A DNA stretch of 52,018 nt from Candidatus Peribacterales bacterium (GCA_020058765.1 JAGVDM010000003.1:1-52018); one strand, 5' to 3'; shown: positions 27,501 through 35,712, numbered from the stretch's first letter. The notes: a model not told the origin generated them from the letters alone. A program made the numbers and translations.

Positions 27501-30500
27501 AACCCATTTCGGAAAACGGTACATTCAATGATGCAAGATCTTCATCGGATACGTCTCCAATTGTTCGTGGTTTCCAGCCATTTTCTGCAGTGCCATACAC
27601 CACCTCTGTATTCAGGAGTGCAATTACCTCCGTCAACCGGATCTCACGTCCTCCGATTGAAACCGTCTCATCGGCATCTACACCCTTTTCACTACGGATT
27701 TTCGCAAGGCGCTGGCGCATGTGTAACGCTCGTGCTGCATGTACATACGGCATGTATGCCACCACAGCATCACGCAATGCTGTGCGAATCTGTAATGGCG
27801 TCGCACGGGCGATAAAGTTCGTTTTTGGGTCAACTTGCGCCTCGATCAACCGATCCATTTGGCGTCCTTTGACCGGACTTACAGAATTGAGCGGATTGAG
27901 AAGTACATCCTTGAGCTGCATGGAGCCGCTCCATCGAACCGCCGTCGTATTGTCGAACTGCTCGGCAAGACGAGCATAAAAGAGTGGCAATACAATCCTC
28001 TGGAAATCACCCTTATAAAAGGTGTCGACAAATGAAATGTCGCCCGCGCCCTGTTTCTCTGCAAAAAGATCACCCATTGCGCCGGGGGCGTTTTGGCTGA
28101 GATCTTCACAGAGAGCGCTAAACAAGAGCTTATGGCGAATATCTACTTTGTCCTCCTGGGAAAGATCTGCCATCCAGTCAGACCATTCATCATCAGCAAG
28201 ACCGTTTATCATACTAAACGATGATTCGTTCAGTGTGCCTGCAACAGAAATTGCCGTGAGCAACCATGCCGGAGCATTCTTCAAAAATTCTTTCTTCTTG
28301 CCCATTTCCCACTCGCCAATTGTGGCATCGATCGTTACCTCAATAATCATGCCGCCAACACCAATGACGAGCCCAACCGGACCACCAGCCACAATGGAGA
28401 CAGCAAGGATCGCCACACCAGCACTGGCATTAATTGCCTCTGCATAACGTGCATATGTTTCGGCATCCAAGCTACCTTCCAGTGATTTGAGACTGATCGA
28501 AATACCAGAAGCCTCATGTACATATTCACCATCTTTTTCCCCTGCCTTGAACCCCAAGCCTGGTTCGCCCACTTCCGTATTCCCTACAAGCGTATTCCGC
28601 AAATACTGCTTCTTTTGCTCCACAATTTCTGGTGTTGCCACTGCCGTTTGCCATCGCTCGAAAGCAACGTATCCCTGCCATGCGAGCGCAACACCACCAA
28701 GTACGCGCCCGCCCACTTCGAGTGCGTCCATACTAGATTGTGCAGCTAGGCGACCCTCAAGATTGGATGCCTTTGCAAATTCCCGCCAACGAGCAAGATC
28801 ATCGGCTGTACTCCCTGCAGCGGCAAGACTCTTGGGGATCGGCGCACCATTGCGTGCAAGAAGCATCGCAATTTGCTCCGCCTCGCGACCGCACCAGCCG
28901 TTGCGAAGGAGATATTTAATTTCAGTTGCTTGCAGACCTGCTTCCTTAAGAATTTTCCACTTCTGCACCAAATCTGATCTTAACCATGTCCCCCCCGGAC
29001 CGGTCGCCGGAATATTGTGTGCCCTTGCAATTGCATGCTCAATTTTCGTCATCTGCACAGCAGAACGACCCTGTGCGAGAATCTTTGCTTCACGCAATCC
29101 TTCAATAGCCTTTGCTGCACGTTCTGCATCATCAGCGAACTCCACTGCCTTCATGCCCGCATATCGATTGAGATAACTTGCGGTACGACTTGCTGGCGAC
29201 AGTGCGTATTCCCCTGCTCTGTACAGACGTGCAACGTCTTGTGCCGCCTCGTATCCTGCACCCACAGTGAGCCTGTAACCCCATTTTACAAACGGAATAC
29301 TATTCACAAGTGTTGTATGACGAACGGAAAGCACAATATTTTTGCCGTACCACGCAAGAAGCGCATATGCCCACCACGGCCATTCATTGTCGCGGGCGGC
29401 ATTATTCAAATCACGATTCGCATCCAATTTTTCATTCTGCAAACGAAAGAGATCTTCTTGCAATACGCCACCCGCTTCTGCGTACTCTCCCGCATGCGCC
29501 TGCATTTCGAGGATGACATACAGCCATACTGCAGCAAGCCTAGCGGGGCTGCGCTTTAGCGCCTCCTCATCTTTCATAATATCTGCCAGCTTCACTTCCC
29601 CAGACGAGAGCTTGTCGTACAGTTCCTGATCTGGTTTCACATCCACAAGATCCATGGGGTGCTTTAGCTTCCATAGACGATCGACTAGTACAGCATCGGA
29701 CTCCACAACAGCAAGTTTGCTCTTCACATCATCCTCACGTGCCAGCAGTGCCTCCCTGGTGGTCTTAATGCGCTCGTTAATTTTCTGCCATTGCTCCTCC
29801 GGGATCGCATCCCAGTGATCGGCATTCAGCGGATCGAAAGGCTCTGTGCTCTTCTTGCCGTCACGAACCACATCAACGGTATCCGGGAGCTGCCACGCTT
29901 TGCGTACATTTTGCAGCAAGCGGTGCGCCTCCTGTTGGAACGTCACCTTCGGGAGCACATAATCCGTCGCAGTTTCTCCAGCCACTGCCTGCGATGCAGT
30001 CCGTGCCACTTCGTTGCTCAGCACTTTCGGCAAGGCATTCACACGAGCGAGGCCATCAATCAACTGAATCACTCCACCGAATCGTGCATGTTTATAGGCA
30101 TTTTCACCAATATATCTCCAATCATCGATATCTGTAATTTTCAGGTCGAACACATCGTCTACAAGCTTTCGATGTTCGGTGATGATGGACTTACTATTAT
30201 TCCATTGGCGCTCCATATCCCCCTTGAGCTCAGGATGTTCTGCAAGAAATGCAGACCAATCTTTTGGTGCATCACTCTCGTTCCCATGCTCGGTATCAAA
30301 CATACCCGTCGTAATCTGCTCAATACCGCCGATGAAATGCTGGAGTACATCATGTTGATACTGTTTGTACCGCTCAGTGAGTGACGTGCGGAATACCCGC
30401 TGTTCCTGAATGAGTTTTTTCTTTTGATCGCTCTCTTCCATATCCGTATTGAGACGAAGCTCCTCAACACGTGACGATTCCGCAACCGCCTGCAAATACG

Positions 30501-31296
30501 ACGTGTAGAACACATCGACAGGATTCTGTCCCGCATGCTCCGGACGAATGCCGGGCATGCCTTGCTGGTAAGACAAGAGCAATTCGATCTGCCTATCGAG
30601 CATGGTTTCGGCCTCCGCCAGCGCGGTATCGCTCAGAATAGCTTTCGGATCCATGCCGCGAAACTTTGCTTGGTCGATTACAACTTTGGCTGGTTTGCCC
30701 TTGAGCACTCCAGTCACTTCCGACGGAAGCGCTGCCAATGCTTCGCGAAACTGCGCATCCATTACAGCCTTCCCTTCGCTCCTACGCAGTGAAAGCATAC
30801 GAAACTCCTTGAATGCCATTAGAGTGCGCAGGGTAGCATCGAGCTCAGACAAATGATGCTCTGCGCTCATCTGCGCTGCCGGGTCCACATTCACCGTCAA
30901 TCCGCGCTTATCCACCTCAGCCTTCAGTGCCGTATAACGGGCAATAAGCTGCTGGTTCCATTGGATGATTTTTAGATTTCTTTCAAGATTTTCAATGCGT
31001 ACCTCCGCCAGTTGCATCTCTTCTTTGCGGGAACCGTGCACATGCTGTGCAAGACGCTGCCGCTCTTCATAGGCAATACGCAAGTTATACATCTCTTCAA
31101 CACCAGCAATATCGTCATCACTACTCATCGCCTCGATGACAGAGTCAACTTTCTCCTGTGTGATCGGTCCAACCGCCTCACTACCACGTGCCCCCTCTCG
31201 TCTGCGTGGCAGTTTCCACGATTCGTCACGCTTGCCAAGCGCATCGCTATAGCGATCGAATGCGGGATTTCCCTGTGGTTTTTCGGGTTCCGCCAT
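24553..31296 (-). CDS. Giant protein of unknown function (2,247 residues)
   Basis: ATG 31296 begins MAEPEKPQGNPAFD; there is no signal peptide. The N-terminal about 600 residues are charged and mainly helical, with coiled-coil stretches (near 60-130 and 290-330). Candidate membrane segments: WPWWAYALLAWYG near 635, VGGRVLGGVALAWQGYVAF near 860 and a Gly-rich stretch ASAGVAILAVSIVAGG near 955-995. The C-terminal about 1,100 residues are mixed alpha/beta without obvious repeats. I see no nucleotide-binding loop, protease, nuclease or polymorphic-toxin signature. It is the last gene of a four-gene - strand group with 31334, 31879 and 32335, whose products are also mostly single-pass membrane proteins, so a shared envelope-associated complex is likely. 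Neither name nor function can be given. Confidence 0.8.
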   Translation of the reverse strand: MAEPEKPQGNPAFDRYSDALGKRDESWKLPRRREGARGSEAVGPITQEKVDSVIEAMSSDDDIAGVEEMYNLRIAYEERQRLAQHVHGSRKEEMQLAEVRIENLERNLKIIQWNQQLIARYTALKAEVDKRGLTVNVDPAAQMSAEHHLSELDATLRTLMAFKEFRMLSLRRSEGKAVMDAQFREALAALPSEVTGVLKGKPAKVVIDQAKFRGMDPKAILSDTALAEAETMLDRQIELLLSYQQGMPGIRPEHAGQNPVDVFYTSYLQAVAESSRVEELRLNTDMEESDQKKKLIQEQRVFRTSLTERYKQYQHDVLQHFIGGIEQITTGMFDTEHGNESDAPKDWSAFLAEHPELKGDMERQWNNSKSIITEHRKLVDDVFDLKITDIDDWRYIGENAYKHARFGGVIQLIDGLARVNALPKVLSNEVARTASQAVAGETATDYVLPKVTFQQEAHRLLQNVRKAWQLPDTVDVVRDGKKSTEPFDPLNADHWDAIPEEQWQKINERIKTTREALLAREDDVKSKLAVVESDAVLVDRLWKLKHPMDLVDVKPDQELYDKLSSGEVKLADIMKDEEALKRSPARLAAVWLYVILEMQAHAGEYAEAGGVLQEDLFRLQNEKLDANRDLNNAARDNEWPWWAYALLAWYGKNIVLSVRHTTLVNSIPFVKWGYRLTVGAGYEAAQDVARLYRAGEYALSPASRTASYLNRYAGMKAVEFADDAERAAKAIEGLREAKILAQGRSAVQMTKIEHAIARAHNIPATGPGGTWLRSDLVQKWKILKEAGLQATEIKYLLRNGWCGREAEQIAMLLARNGAPIPKSLAAAGSTADDLARWREFAKASNLEGRLAAQSSMDALEVGGRVLGGVALAWQGYVAFERWQTAVATPEIVEQKKQYLRNTLVGNTEVGEPGLGFKAGEKDGEYVHEASGISISLKSLEGSLDAETYARYAEAINASAGVAILAVSIVAGGPVGLVIGVGGMIIEVTIDATIGEWEMGKKKEFLKNAPAWLLTAISVAGTLNESSFSMINGLADDEWSDWMADLSQEDKVDIRHKLLFSALCEDLSQNAPGAMGDLFAEKQGAGDISFVDTFYKGDFQRIVLPLFYARLAEQFDNTTAVRWSGSMQLKDVLLNPLNSVSPVKGRQMDRLIEAQVDPKTNFIARATPLQIRTALRDAVVAYMPYVHAARALHMRQRLAKIRSEKGVDADETVSIGGREIRLTEVIALLNTEVVYGTAENGWKPRTIGDVSDEDLASLNVPFSEMGSTDRAKLYGQYVQDPLLRMKLGSLYEQEPGSPDFKENSRSEVLAFFAIHQQTSRGQADAEKRASAGAVVYAPELLGGGRFAPRDYTLQRITEQSAMYFAKHPGGGYGRVPEWEKKLFPDWTVTRVAPNGTVVACPRPLVLISERNTITTDGAFDHTALATQLMDIAPKAEDPYFRNSNLEAVTLDFSSFTYNEGLGGRMPSNLVQATFFFVDSEGRSYTLRRSIFIGKETVKKEGKWDREWRYTRGSDMYYHASEFELDPKNRQMREWVELSLRDRVTADALSRSNERGRPSAEFDPHRQFFRADHIGSALYSGETVQPALHLSLPAGVEITPNSPAMRLLAAVAKTRQVDPRLPYEADPSAVFVEFDLLPDGTLTALATHLENYASTSDDIPSFSDTDAVVRVHRSAASLRYTSAGYASRPIQGLEQRTYLRDCPSLFKYFGDREAIVTEAFNAPKRQSQMLLESATLGYLGEGYADMLSDRFVTLPSGESLIALDPKTTALFISRMPSAKQVVQVDRSGGKEQFYLRPASFDRIILHHDDNRADREYTVTNAYDLMADIRLNPAERERIIDLYCTPQSDAKATLTRLLGLFSHEVQKDGTGNVSSALVESLVPRYEAAKDKNQFLRGMFEQILRDGWINKGNLAYLSQALPVSLREGAVTVPVTTHHSVSVYLHDNRLVVVPPLKDRTRYDCRLAEFTERPDNGYNFDEIQAAYEAGKPVTLVIVGQSPLDGKDSEVTRVPLNLLTRQRDMEKVRSRSVSDDGDFVRAGSREFRRVSDLIMGKEVVMNMGIGDSGRAHDVRIDGAIARQFGPHAVLLREIDRNGGIVRMKYIGNALQLWDAYGRKLPADMKQDELQQYEKDLSADKRAQREVMIAIDRWTIEQLTSPVIAERTSEDFVLPVRRIIDLFPCTLSVEMQQNSFLRFRSEVEAAYKDAADPTIFLQTLYREMEQAAKGKPIVEGAQLNAVRAALGIPEYKEQK

Positions 31297-31333
31297 GGTG
31301 TATTTGTATGAATGTGAAAATCAAACGGCTCAA

Positions 31334-31882
31334 TTAGAGCGTTCCTGGCAGTGGTTGTATCACTGCATCGGCTACAACACCTGTTTTCCCTGCTGCAAAT
31401 GGAAGGAAGGAGCGAAGGTACTCACCACTCTTTGCAAGAGCACCACCCGCCTCGAACCCTTCGATACTTGCGAGTATGCGCAAGAGATTCGGCAATTGCC
31501 ATGCGGCAACACCAATAGCAGCGAGTGCCAAAAGCTTATGATTCCATACAAACTCTCCCGCCTTGCCAATCCCATGCGCTGCATCGATAGGCAAATGCAT
31601 TACCTTCTCAAAAAAGCTCTTTTTATGCTCTAGCTGCTCAATATTCTCCTGCACTAGATCGGCAGCGTGATCCACATCTCCATTGAGACTTGGATCCATC
31701 AGCTTCATTTGCTCAAGCAGCTGCTTCTTTCCCTCATCGGAATTATACAATGCGATAATCTTACTCATTTCCATGCCGAATCTCTGCTCCATGCTCTCGC
31801 GATCACGAAACACCCAGTCAGTAAGCATTCTCTGCTCGGCTGCAGATACTTGTGGTGCATCTGGCGCAATATCTCTGGTCAT
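31334..31882 (-). CDS. Single-pass membrane protein in the giant-protein cluster
   Basis: 182 residues. The first about 105 residues are charged and helical (EQRMLTDWVFRDRESMEQRFGMEMSK..., QENIEQLEHKKSFFEKVMH), followed by one hydrophobic helix (HKLLALAAIGVAAWQLPNLL) and a short Gly-rich tail. The start overlaps the stop of the upstream gene by 4 nt (ATGA), so it is coupled to it. Found only by context; not recognised. Confidence 0.7.
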   Translation of the reverse strand: MTRDIAPDAPQVSAAEQRMLTDWVFRDRESMEQRFGMEMSKIIALYNSDEGKKQLLEQMKLMDPSLNGDVDHAADLVQENIEQLEHKKSFFEKVMHLPIDAAHGIGKAGEFVWNHKLLALAAIGVAAWQLPNLLRILASIEGFEAGGALAKSGEYLRSFLPFAAGKTGVVADAVIQPLPGTL

Positions 31883-32298
31883 AGAGTTGGTTCGGAATTG
31901 GTCTCAGAAAGGAGTGTGCGGATAGAGGAGATATAGGCGACTGCCTCAATATCTTCGTCCTTAGACGCGGATAGGAGAAGATAACCAATGAATCCTGTCA
32001 TGGTTTTCACACCAAGGACAAAAAAGAGTTCAGCCAGTTGCTCAGGCTCGAAAGCATCAAAACGTACCATCGATGCAATATGCGAAAATTCCTCTGCCTT
32101 CGTTGCACTCGAAAGTGCATCGGCTGCTTTTTGCATTTCTGGATTATCAAATTGTGCCATGTGTGCACGCACAGCGATTGTGCGGTCATCCTCCAGTACC
32201 AGCGAAGTATCCTGCACTATCCAACCATCCTGTAAATCATTGGACAGAGCACGAAACATGTTCTGTTCTTCGGTGGTGAGGTAGAGAGTGGTGTGCAT
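31879..32298 (-). CDS. Small soluble protein in the giant-protein cluster
   Basis: 139 residues, acidic (ASKDEDIEAVAYISSIRTLL), predicted alpha/beta with no membrane segment except a weak stretch FFVLGVKTMTGFIGYLLLSA. Overlaps the next gene by 4 nt and lies 36 nt after the Pro-rich protein. Not recognised. Confidence 0.68.
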   Translation of the reverse strand: MHTTLYLTTEEQNMFRALSNDLQDGWIVQDTSLVLEDDRTIAVRAHMAQFDNPEMQKAADALSSATKAEEFSHIASMVRFDAFEPEQLAELFFVLGVKTMTGFIGYLLLSASKDEDIEAVAYISSIRTLLSETNSEPTL

Positions 32299-32334
32299 AG
32301 GGGCAATCTAATGAAATTAGTGTGAGGGAACAAA

Positions 32335-33519
32335 TCAACGATTGCGCGGTGGTAATTTTGTGAACGTCAGTTCCGTGGAAACTTGCCACTGGCTGCCATC
32401 TGCATTCGAAATCGGCTTCGGTGCACTCGAAAAGATATTATTTGCCGCAAGGGTGAGAGCGGCAGAAATGACGCCCCAATTCGATTGGTTATCCGCTTTA
32501 CGCACAACACCCTGAATGCGAACTTTTCCTGTAGGGTTCTGTCGAACTGTACGAATGAGCTCTTGTTTGGATACGCGCCCTACTCCAGTGACTCCGAACG
32601 ATGTTCCCTGCACAAGGTATCCGTCACCCGTTTCCTCAAATGACTCAAGTGAAGCGCCATCCTTGGTGATGACATACTTGTCCTGGCCCGCCCACAGAAT
32701 CACATTGCCATTGATCATGCCCACTACCATGCGATCGGACGGTGCCTTGGCTGGAGCCTGGAGAGACTGGGGAGTTGTTTCAGACCTAGTTGCAACAGGC
32801 GGTACCTTGGCTGGAGCTTGTGGGGGCTTGGGAACTTGGGGAGACTGAGGAATTGTTTCAGACCTAGTTGCAACAGGCGGTACCTTGGCTGGAGCTTGGG
32901 GAGACTGGGGAATCGTGTCAGACGTTCCTGCAGCAGGCGGCGGCTCGTCTGGGATGGAATTGGGGTCAACATCCGGCTTCTTCTCGCTGGCTTGCAGAGA
33001 GGGGGCGTACTTCTGCCATGCCCAAGCGCCAAGTACAGCTAGACCGGAATAGCGCACGACATTGCGTAAAGCGGACTTCATCCACGAATCGCCTTCTTTG
33101 GGTTGGCTGAAGAACCATGCGCCAGCAGTGAGCGCCGCAATCGCGAGCATTGCCTCATGAGGCATGCGCTTTACATAATCCAATCCCTGCTGCAGGACTC
33201 CCTCTTCTTTTGGCTTCTCTGTAGCAGGGGGTGCTGCTGCCGGCTGCGCAGAATCTGAGGGGGTAGCAGCCGGAAGAATTCCTGTACGAGGTGGTACGAC
33301 AATAGTGGACTCGGGTGATGCACTTGGCGTCGGCGTATTAGGCGTCTCAGCATCAAATGTGGCAGATGGACTGTGAGACTGAGCAGGCAAGTATCTCTTC
33401 AGCGTATCAAGAGCGTTTTCAGCAGCCTCTTGTTCTCTGCGGAGAAGGGCATCTGTCACCGCAGACGACCCTTCATTTGGGCGCTCGGGAGACGGTTCGA
33501 TTGTTTTGGGTGTTGCCAT
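32335..33519 (-). CDS. Pro-rich membrane protein heading the giant-protein cluster
   Basis: 394 residues from ATG 33519, placed 6 nt after an extended -10 box. Layout: a disordered Ser/Pro/Thr N-terminus to about 105; a hydrophobic segment (MLAIAALTAGAWFF) and a second weaker one (YSGLAVLGAWAWQKYAP); a Pro-rich stalk of three tandem repeats (PQSPQAPAKVPPVATRSET type); and a C-terminal beta-rich domain of about 130 residues (MVVGMINGNVILWAGQDKYVI ... VQGTSFGVTGVGRVS). The N-terminus has charged tails around two short helices and no cleavable signal. The first gene of the cluster, so it is likely expressed with the giant protein. Confidence 0.72.
   Translation of the reverse strand: MATPKTIEPSPERPNEGSSAVTDALLRREQEAAENALDTLKRYLPAQSHSPSATFDAETPNTPTPSASPESTIVVPPRTGILPAATPSDSAQPAAAPPATEKPKEEGVLQQGLDYVKRMPHEAMLAIAALTAGAWFFSQPKEGDSWMKSALRNVVRYSGLAVLGAWAWQKYAPSLQASEKKPDVDPNSIPDEPPPAAGTSDTIPQSPQAPAKVPPVATRSETIPQSPQVPKPPQAPAKVPPVATRSETTPQSLQAPAKAPSDRMVVGMINGNVILWAGQDKYVITKDGASLESFEETGDGYLVQGTSFGVTGVGRVSKQELIRTVRQNPTGKVRIQGVVRKADNQSNWGVISAALTLAANNIFSSAPKPISNADGSQWQVSTELTFTKLPPRNR
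32741..32938 (-). repeat. Three tandem repeats (60, 78, 60 bp) coding a Pro-rich stalk
   Basis: Units 32741-32800, 32801-32878 and 32879-32938. Each begins GGTRCCTTGGCTGGAGC on the + strand and ends GCAACAGGC or GCAGCAGGC. The middle unit has an 18-bp insertion. All differences keep the reading frame, so copy number could change by recombination. Confidence 0.85.
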
Positions 33520-33525
33520 CAAAGA

Positions 33526-33534
33526 AGTATAGCA
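33526..33534 (-). promoter_or_regulatory. Extended -10 promoter of the giant-protein cluster, leaderless
   Basis: TGCTATACT on the - strand, then 6 nt and the ATG at 33519. The extended TGn motif makes up for a poor -35. It is nearly the same arrangement as the promoter at 35877-35885. Confidence 0.6.
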
Positions 33535-33570
33535 GAATGTACAAAGCTCTGGAAGGGTGAATTGCCACTT

Positions 33571-34509
33571 CTACCTTTGTAGCCAGGATCGGAATTCGGA
33601 TTCGCCCTGTTGGGCTAGCGCCCGACACATGGCAGCGTCTTGGCTGCGAAGCGACGAGAGTTTGTCTTCCTGCTTCTGCTGTACAACCTCGAATGGCACA
33701 CCGAGCCCCAAAGCCACCAGCGCACCATGGTAACGCTCAGAGAGGACATACGATGCGGTTTGCACATTCTTCGTGAGCTCTTCGAGAGTCCGAACACCAA
33801 TGCATTGCGCTGGAACCGAGCACAGTGCCCGGATGCTTTCGCAATACTGCTTTTCCTGCGGGTCATCTGGCGCGAGGGAGAGAATGCGCACCTCGGTCCA
33901 CTCCGGGTGTTCCTTGAGCAACGTTTGCACGCGTTTGCGGAAACTATCGCCAGAGTTCATTCGTGGTATAACAGTGAATATATTTTTTGTTCTTACATCG
34001 AATTTCTTGTCTTCCAGAAGCAAAATAACAGGATCAAAAGTTTGAACAATTTTTCTGTTCAAATTCCAAGACTCGACGCGAGAATACGAGTGCTTGTCAC
34101 GAACGGAAATATGGTGGCACCTATACACTGCTGAGCGAGCAAACCACTCGCCTATCTTGGTATGAAAGGGGCCAATCCCCTGGAACTCCAAAGCAACGCG
34201 TGCGCCAAGCGCCCGCGCAACGCATACGTGCCACCACCAGAGAATGCACGCATAGACCGATTCGATATCCGTAAAGAGTGTTCCACCGCCAAATACCACC
34301 ACGTCTGCCTGCCGGATGGCTTTGACGGTGCTCCACCATGGCTGAAAGAGCGAACGTATACCGCACGGAAGGCGGGGAACCTGCCCTGCGCCAGGGTGCA
34401 CAGACACTGTCACCCACTCCACCTCTGGGAATCGCTGCAAAAAATAACCCTTGAGCGCCTCATCGCCCAAGTTCCCCACGCCGTAATTCCCGACGAGCAC
34501 GCAGCGCAT
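33571..34509 (-). CDS. csaB: Polysaccharide pyruvyl transferase (CsaB-like)
   Basis: 312 residues. N-terminus VGNYGVGNLGDEALKGYFLQ, middle VVVFGGGTLFTDIES and C-terminal VLSERYHGALVALGLGVPF match the pyruvyl transferase fold (GT-B-like halves; S-x-R-x-H-x-x-I/L-A motif). CsaB adds ketal pyruvate to secondary wall polymer, which makes the ligand for SLH domains; an SLH protein is at 17.5 kb. A patch at about 33960-34070 is unusually AT-rich for the window and encodes residues near 150-185. It lies 23 nt after rplS on the same strand. A TACAGT box 7 nt before the ATG may give it its own promoter. Confidence 0.8.
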   Translation of the reverse strand: MRCVLVGNYGVGNLGDEALKGYFLQRFPEVEWVTVSVHPGAGQVPRLPCGIRSLFQPWWSTVKAIRQADVVVFGGGTLFTDIESVYACILWWWHVCVARALGARVALEFQGIGPFHTKIGEWFARSAVYRCHHISVRDKHSYSRVESWNLNRKIVQTFDPVILLLEDKKFDVRTKNIFTVIPRMNSGDSFRKRVQTLLKEHPEWTEVRILSLAPDDPQEKQYCESIRALCSVPAQCIGVRTLEELTKNVQTASYVLSERYHGALVALGLGVPFEVVQQKQEDKLSSLRSQDAAMCRALAQQGESEFRSWLQR

Positions 34510-34532
34510 CGTTCATACTGTAGCGGAGAGTC

Positions 34533-34958
34533 TTACTCTGCGCTCTCTACTGTTTCTACTGTTTCTGCAGGAACATCCTCTCCTGGAATTGCGAATTCAC
34601 CTGCAGTGGTGAAACGCTCGTTCATGCGAGCGGACTTGCCGTGACGACCACGGAGGAAGAACAGCTTCGCGCGGCGAACCTTCGCCACCTTCTTCACTTC
34701 GATCTTCTCCACGTTCGGGGAGTTGATTGGGAAGATCTTCTCCACACCCACACCAGAAACAATGCGGCGTACCGTCATTGTAGAATCGGCAGGACCATGA
34801 CCTTTATGCAGAGAAATCACCAATCCCTCAAAGATCTGTACGCGCTCCTTCTCCCCTTCCTGGATCTTCTCGTGCACACGCACGGTGAACCCGGGACGGA
34901 TATCGGGGCGAGCCTTTTTGAAGGCTGCCGACTGTGCTTGGATGAGCGCAGAAGACAT
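34533..34958 (-). CDS. rplS: 50S ribosomal protein L19
   Basis: 141 residues, with about 25 extra acidic residues at the C-terminus ([16 protein letters not shown]). Core motifs: [48 protein letters not shown] and [19 protein letters not shown]. It lies at the 30S-50S interface. The usual neighbours trmD and rimM are absent. Confidence 0.96.
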   Translation of the reverse strand: MSSALIQAQSAAFKKARPDIRPGFTVRVHEKIQEGEKERVQIFEGLVISLHKGHGPADSTMTVRRIVSGVGVEKIFPINSPNVEKIEVKKVAKVRRAKLFFLRGRHGKSARMNERFTTAGEFAIPGEDVPAETVETVESAE

Positions 34959-34970
34959 AAAAGCGGACAG

Positions 34971-34999
34971 AGCCTACAGTCGGGCTGCTGCGGAGTAAA
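34971..34999 (-). promoter_or_regulatory. sigma70 promoter of rplS
   Basis: On the - strand TTTACT (34999-34994), a 17-nt spacer and TAGGCT (34976-34971). The leader before the rplS ATG would be about 5 nt. Confidence 0.5.
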
Positions 35000-35026
35000 G
35001 TGGAATCCGTAGAAATTACCAGAGAG

Positions 35027-35614
35027 CTACTTCGCGATCGCGTCGGCCATTTCCTGCTGAATAGCATTCATCACCATTAAATGCCGTGGATCGTTCGTAA
35101 TCTCAGAGATAAAGCGATCCCGGAGGCTCAAGCGGTACAGGAAGTCTCCTTCTGTGAAGATGGAATACTTCACGTTCTTGAACGTAGGATCCTGCAAGAG
35201 CAATGCCTCGAGCATTTCCTTCTTTACTTCTCCAACAACAAGGAGATCCACCTTGCTCTCGGTGCCCACGAAGGCGCCGGCAAGGACTACCAGTTTTACA
35301 TGTGGGAGCTTCTTTAAGGAGGCAACAATTGGACTGTCTGCCTGTACTTCCTTGGCGAAAATGCTTTTGAGCTCTGTATAAAGGAAGAACTCCGTATCCA
35401 CACGGTAGTACTTCTTGCGATTGCGATGGCGTGCCTTTACAAGACCCACGCGGCGGAGGTTCTCGAGCTCACGACGAATAGAGTTGATTTGCTCGTTGAG
35501 CAAGCGTGTCAGCTCGCGAATGAAATACTCCTGCTCGGGATGGAGCAGGAATGTAGAGAGCAGCTTCACTCTCGTTTGGGAGCTGAACAATGCTTTAAGT
35601 ACAGAGGAAGACAT
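35027..35614 (-). CDS. Winged-helix transcription regulator with a nucleotidyltransferase-like C-terminal domain
   Basis: 195 residues. The first about 75 form a winged helix of ArsR/MarR type (VLKALFSSQTRVKLLSTFLL, QEYFIRELTRLLNEQINSIR as recognition helix, VGLVKARHRNRKKYYRV wing). Residues 100-165 (KLVVLAGAFVGTESKVDLLVVGEV) resemble the core of minimal nucleotidyltransferases, with GAFxG in place of GSxxxG and one clear Asp, so it is probably not catalytic. It is divergent from the VirB6-like gene; matching inverted sites TTTGTGAACA overlap both transcription starts, which points to autoregulation and control of the divergent genes. Confidence 0.78.
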   Translation of the reverse strand: MSSSVLKALFSSQTRVKLLSTFLLHPEQEYFIRELTRLLNEQINSIRRELENLRRVGLVKARHRNRKKYYRVDTEFFLYTELKSIFAKEVQADSPIVASLKKLPHVKLVVLAGAFVGTESKVDLLVVGEVKKEMLEALLLQDPTFKNVKYSIFTEGDFLYRLSLRDRFISEITNDPRHLMVMNAIQQEMADAIAK

Positions 35615-35632
35615 ACGGCGCAGCGAAGTGCG

Positions 35633-35671
35633 TGTTCACAAACTGTACTCATACATGGATTGGTAGTGCAA
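35633..35671 (-). promoter_or_regulatory. Promoter of the regulator with operator half-site
   Basis: On the - strand TTGCAC (35671-35666), an 18-nt spacer and TACAGT (35647-35642), followed at once by TTTGTGAACA (35642-35633) over the expected transcription start. Leader of about 20-27 nt. Confidence 0.55.
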
Positions 35672-35684
35672 GAAAATTGATCGA

Positions 35685-35708
35685 TATAATGTTCAGTATT
35701 TGTGAACA
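35685..35708 (+). promoter_or_regulatory. TATAAT box with palindromic operator
   Basis: Perfect TATAAT (35685-35690) on the + strand, with a loose TTGGTA 19 nt before it. The box runs into TGTTCA-GTATTTG-TGAACA (35690-35708), a 6+6 bp perfect inverted repeat over the expected start site. Its right half, TTTGTGAACA (35699-35708), is the exact inverted copy of the site at 35633-35642. Confidence 0.6.
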
Positions 35709-35712
35709 GGTT

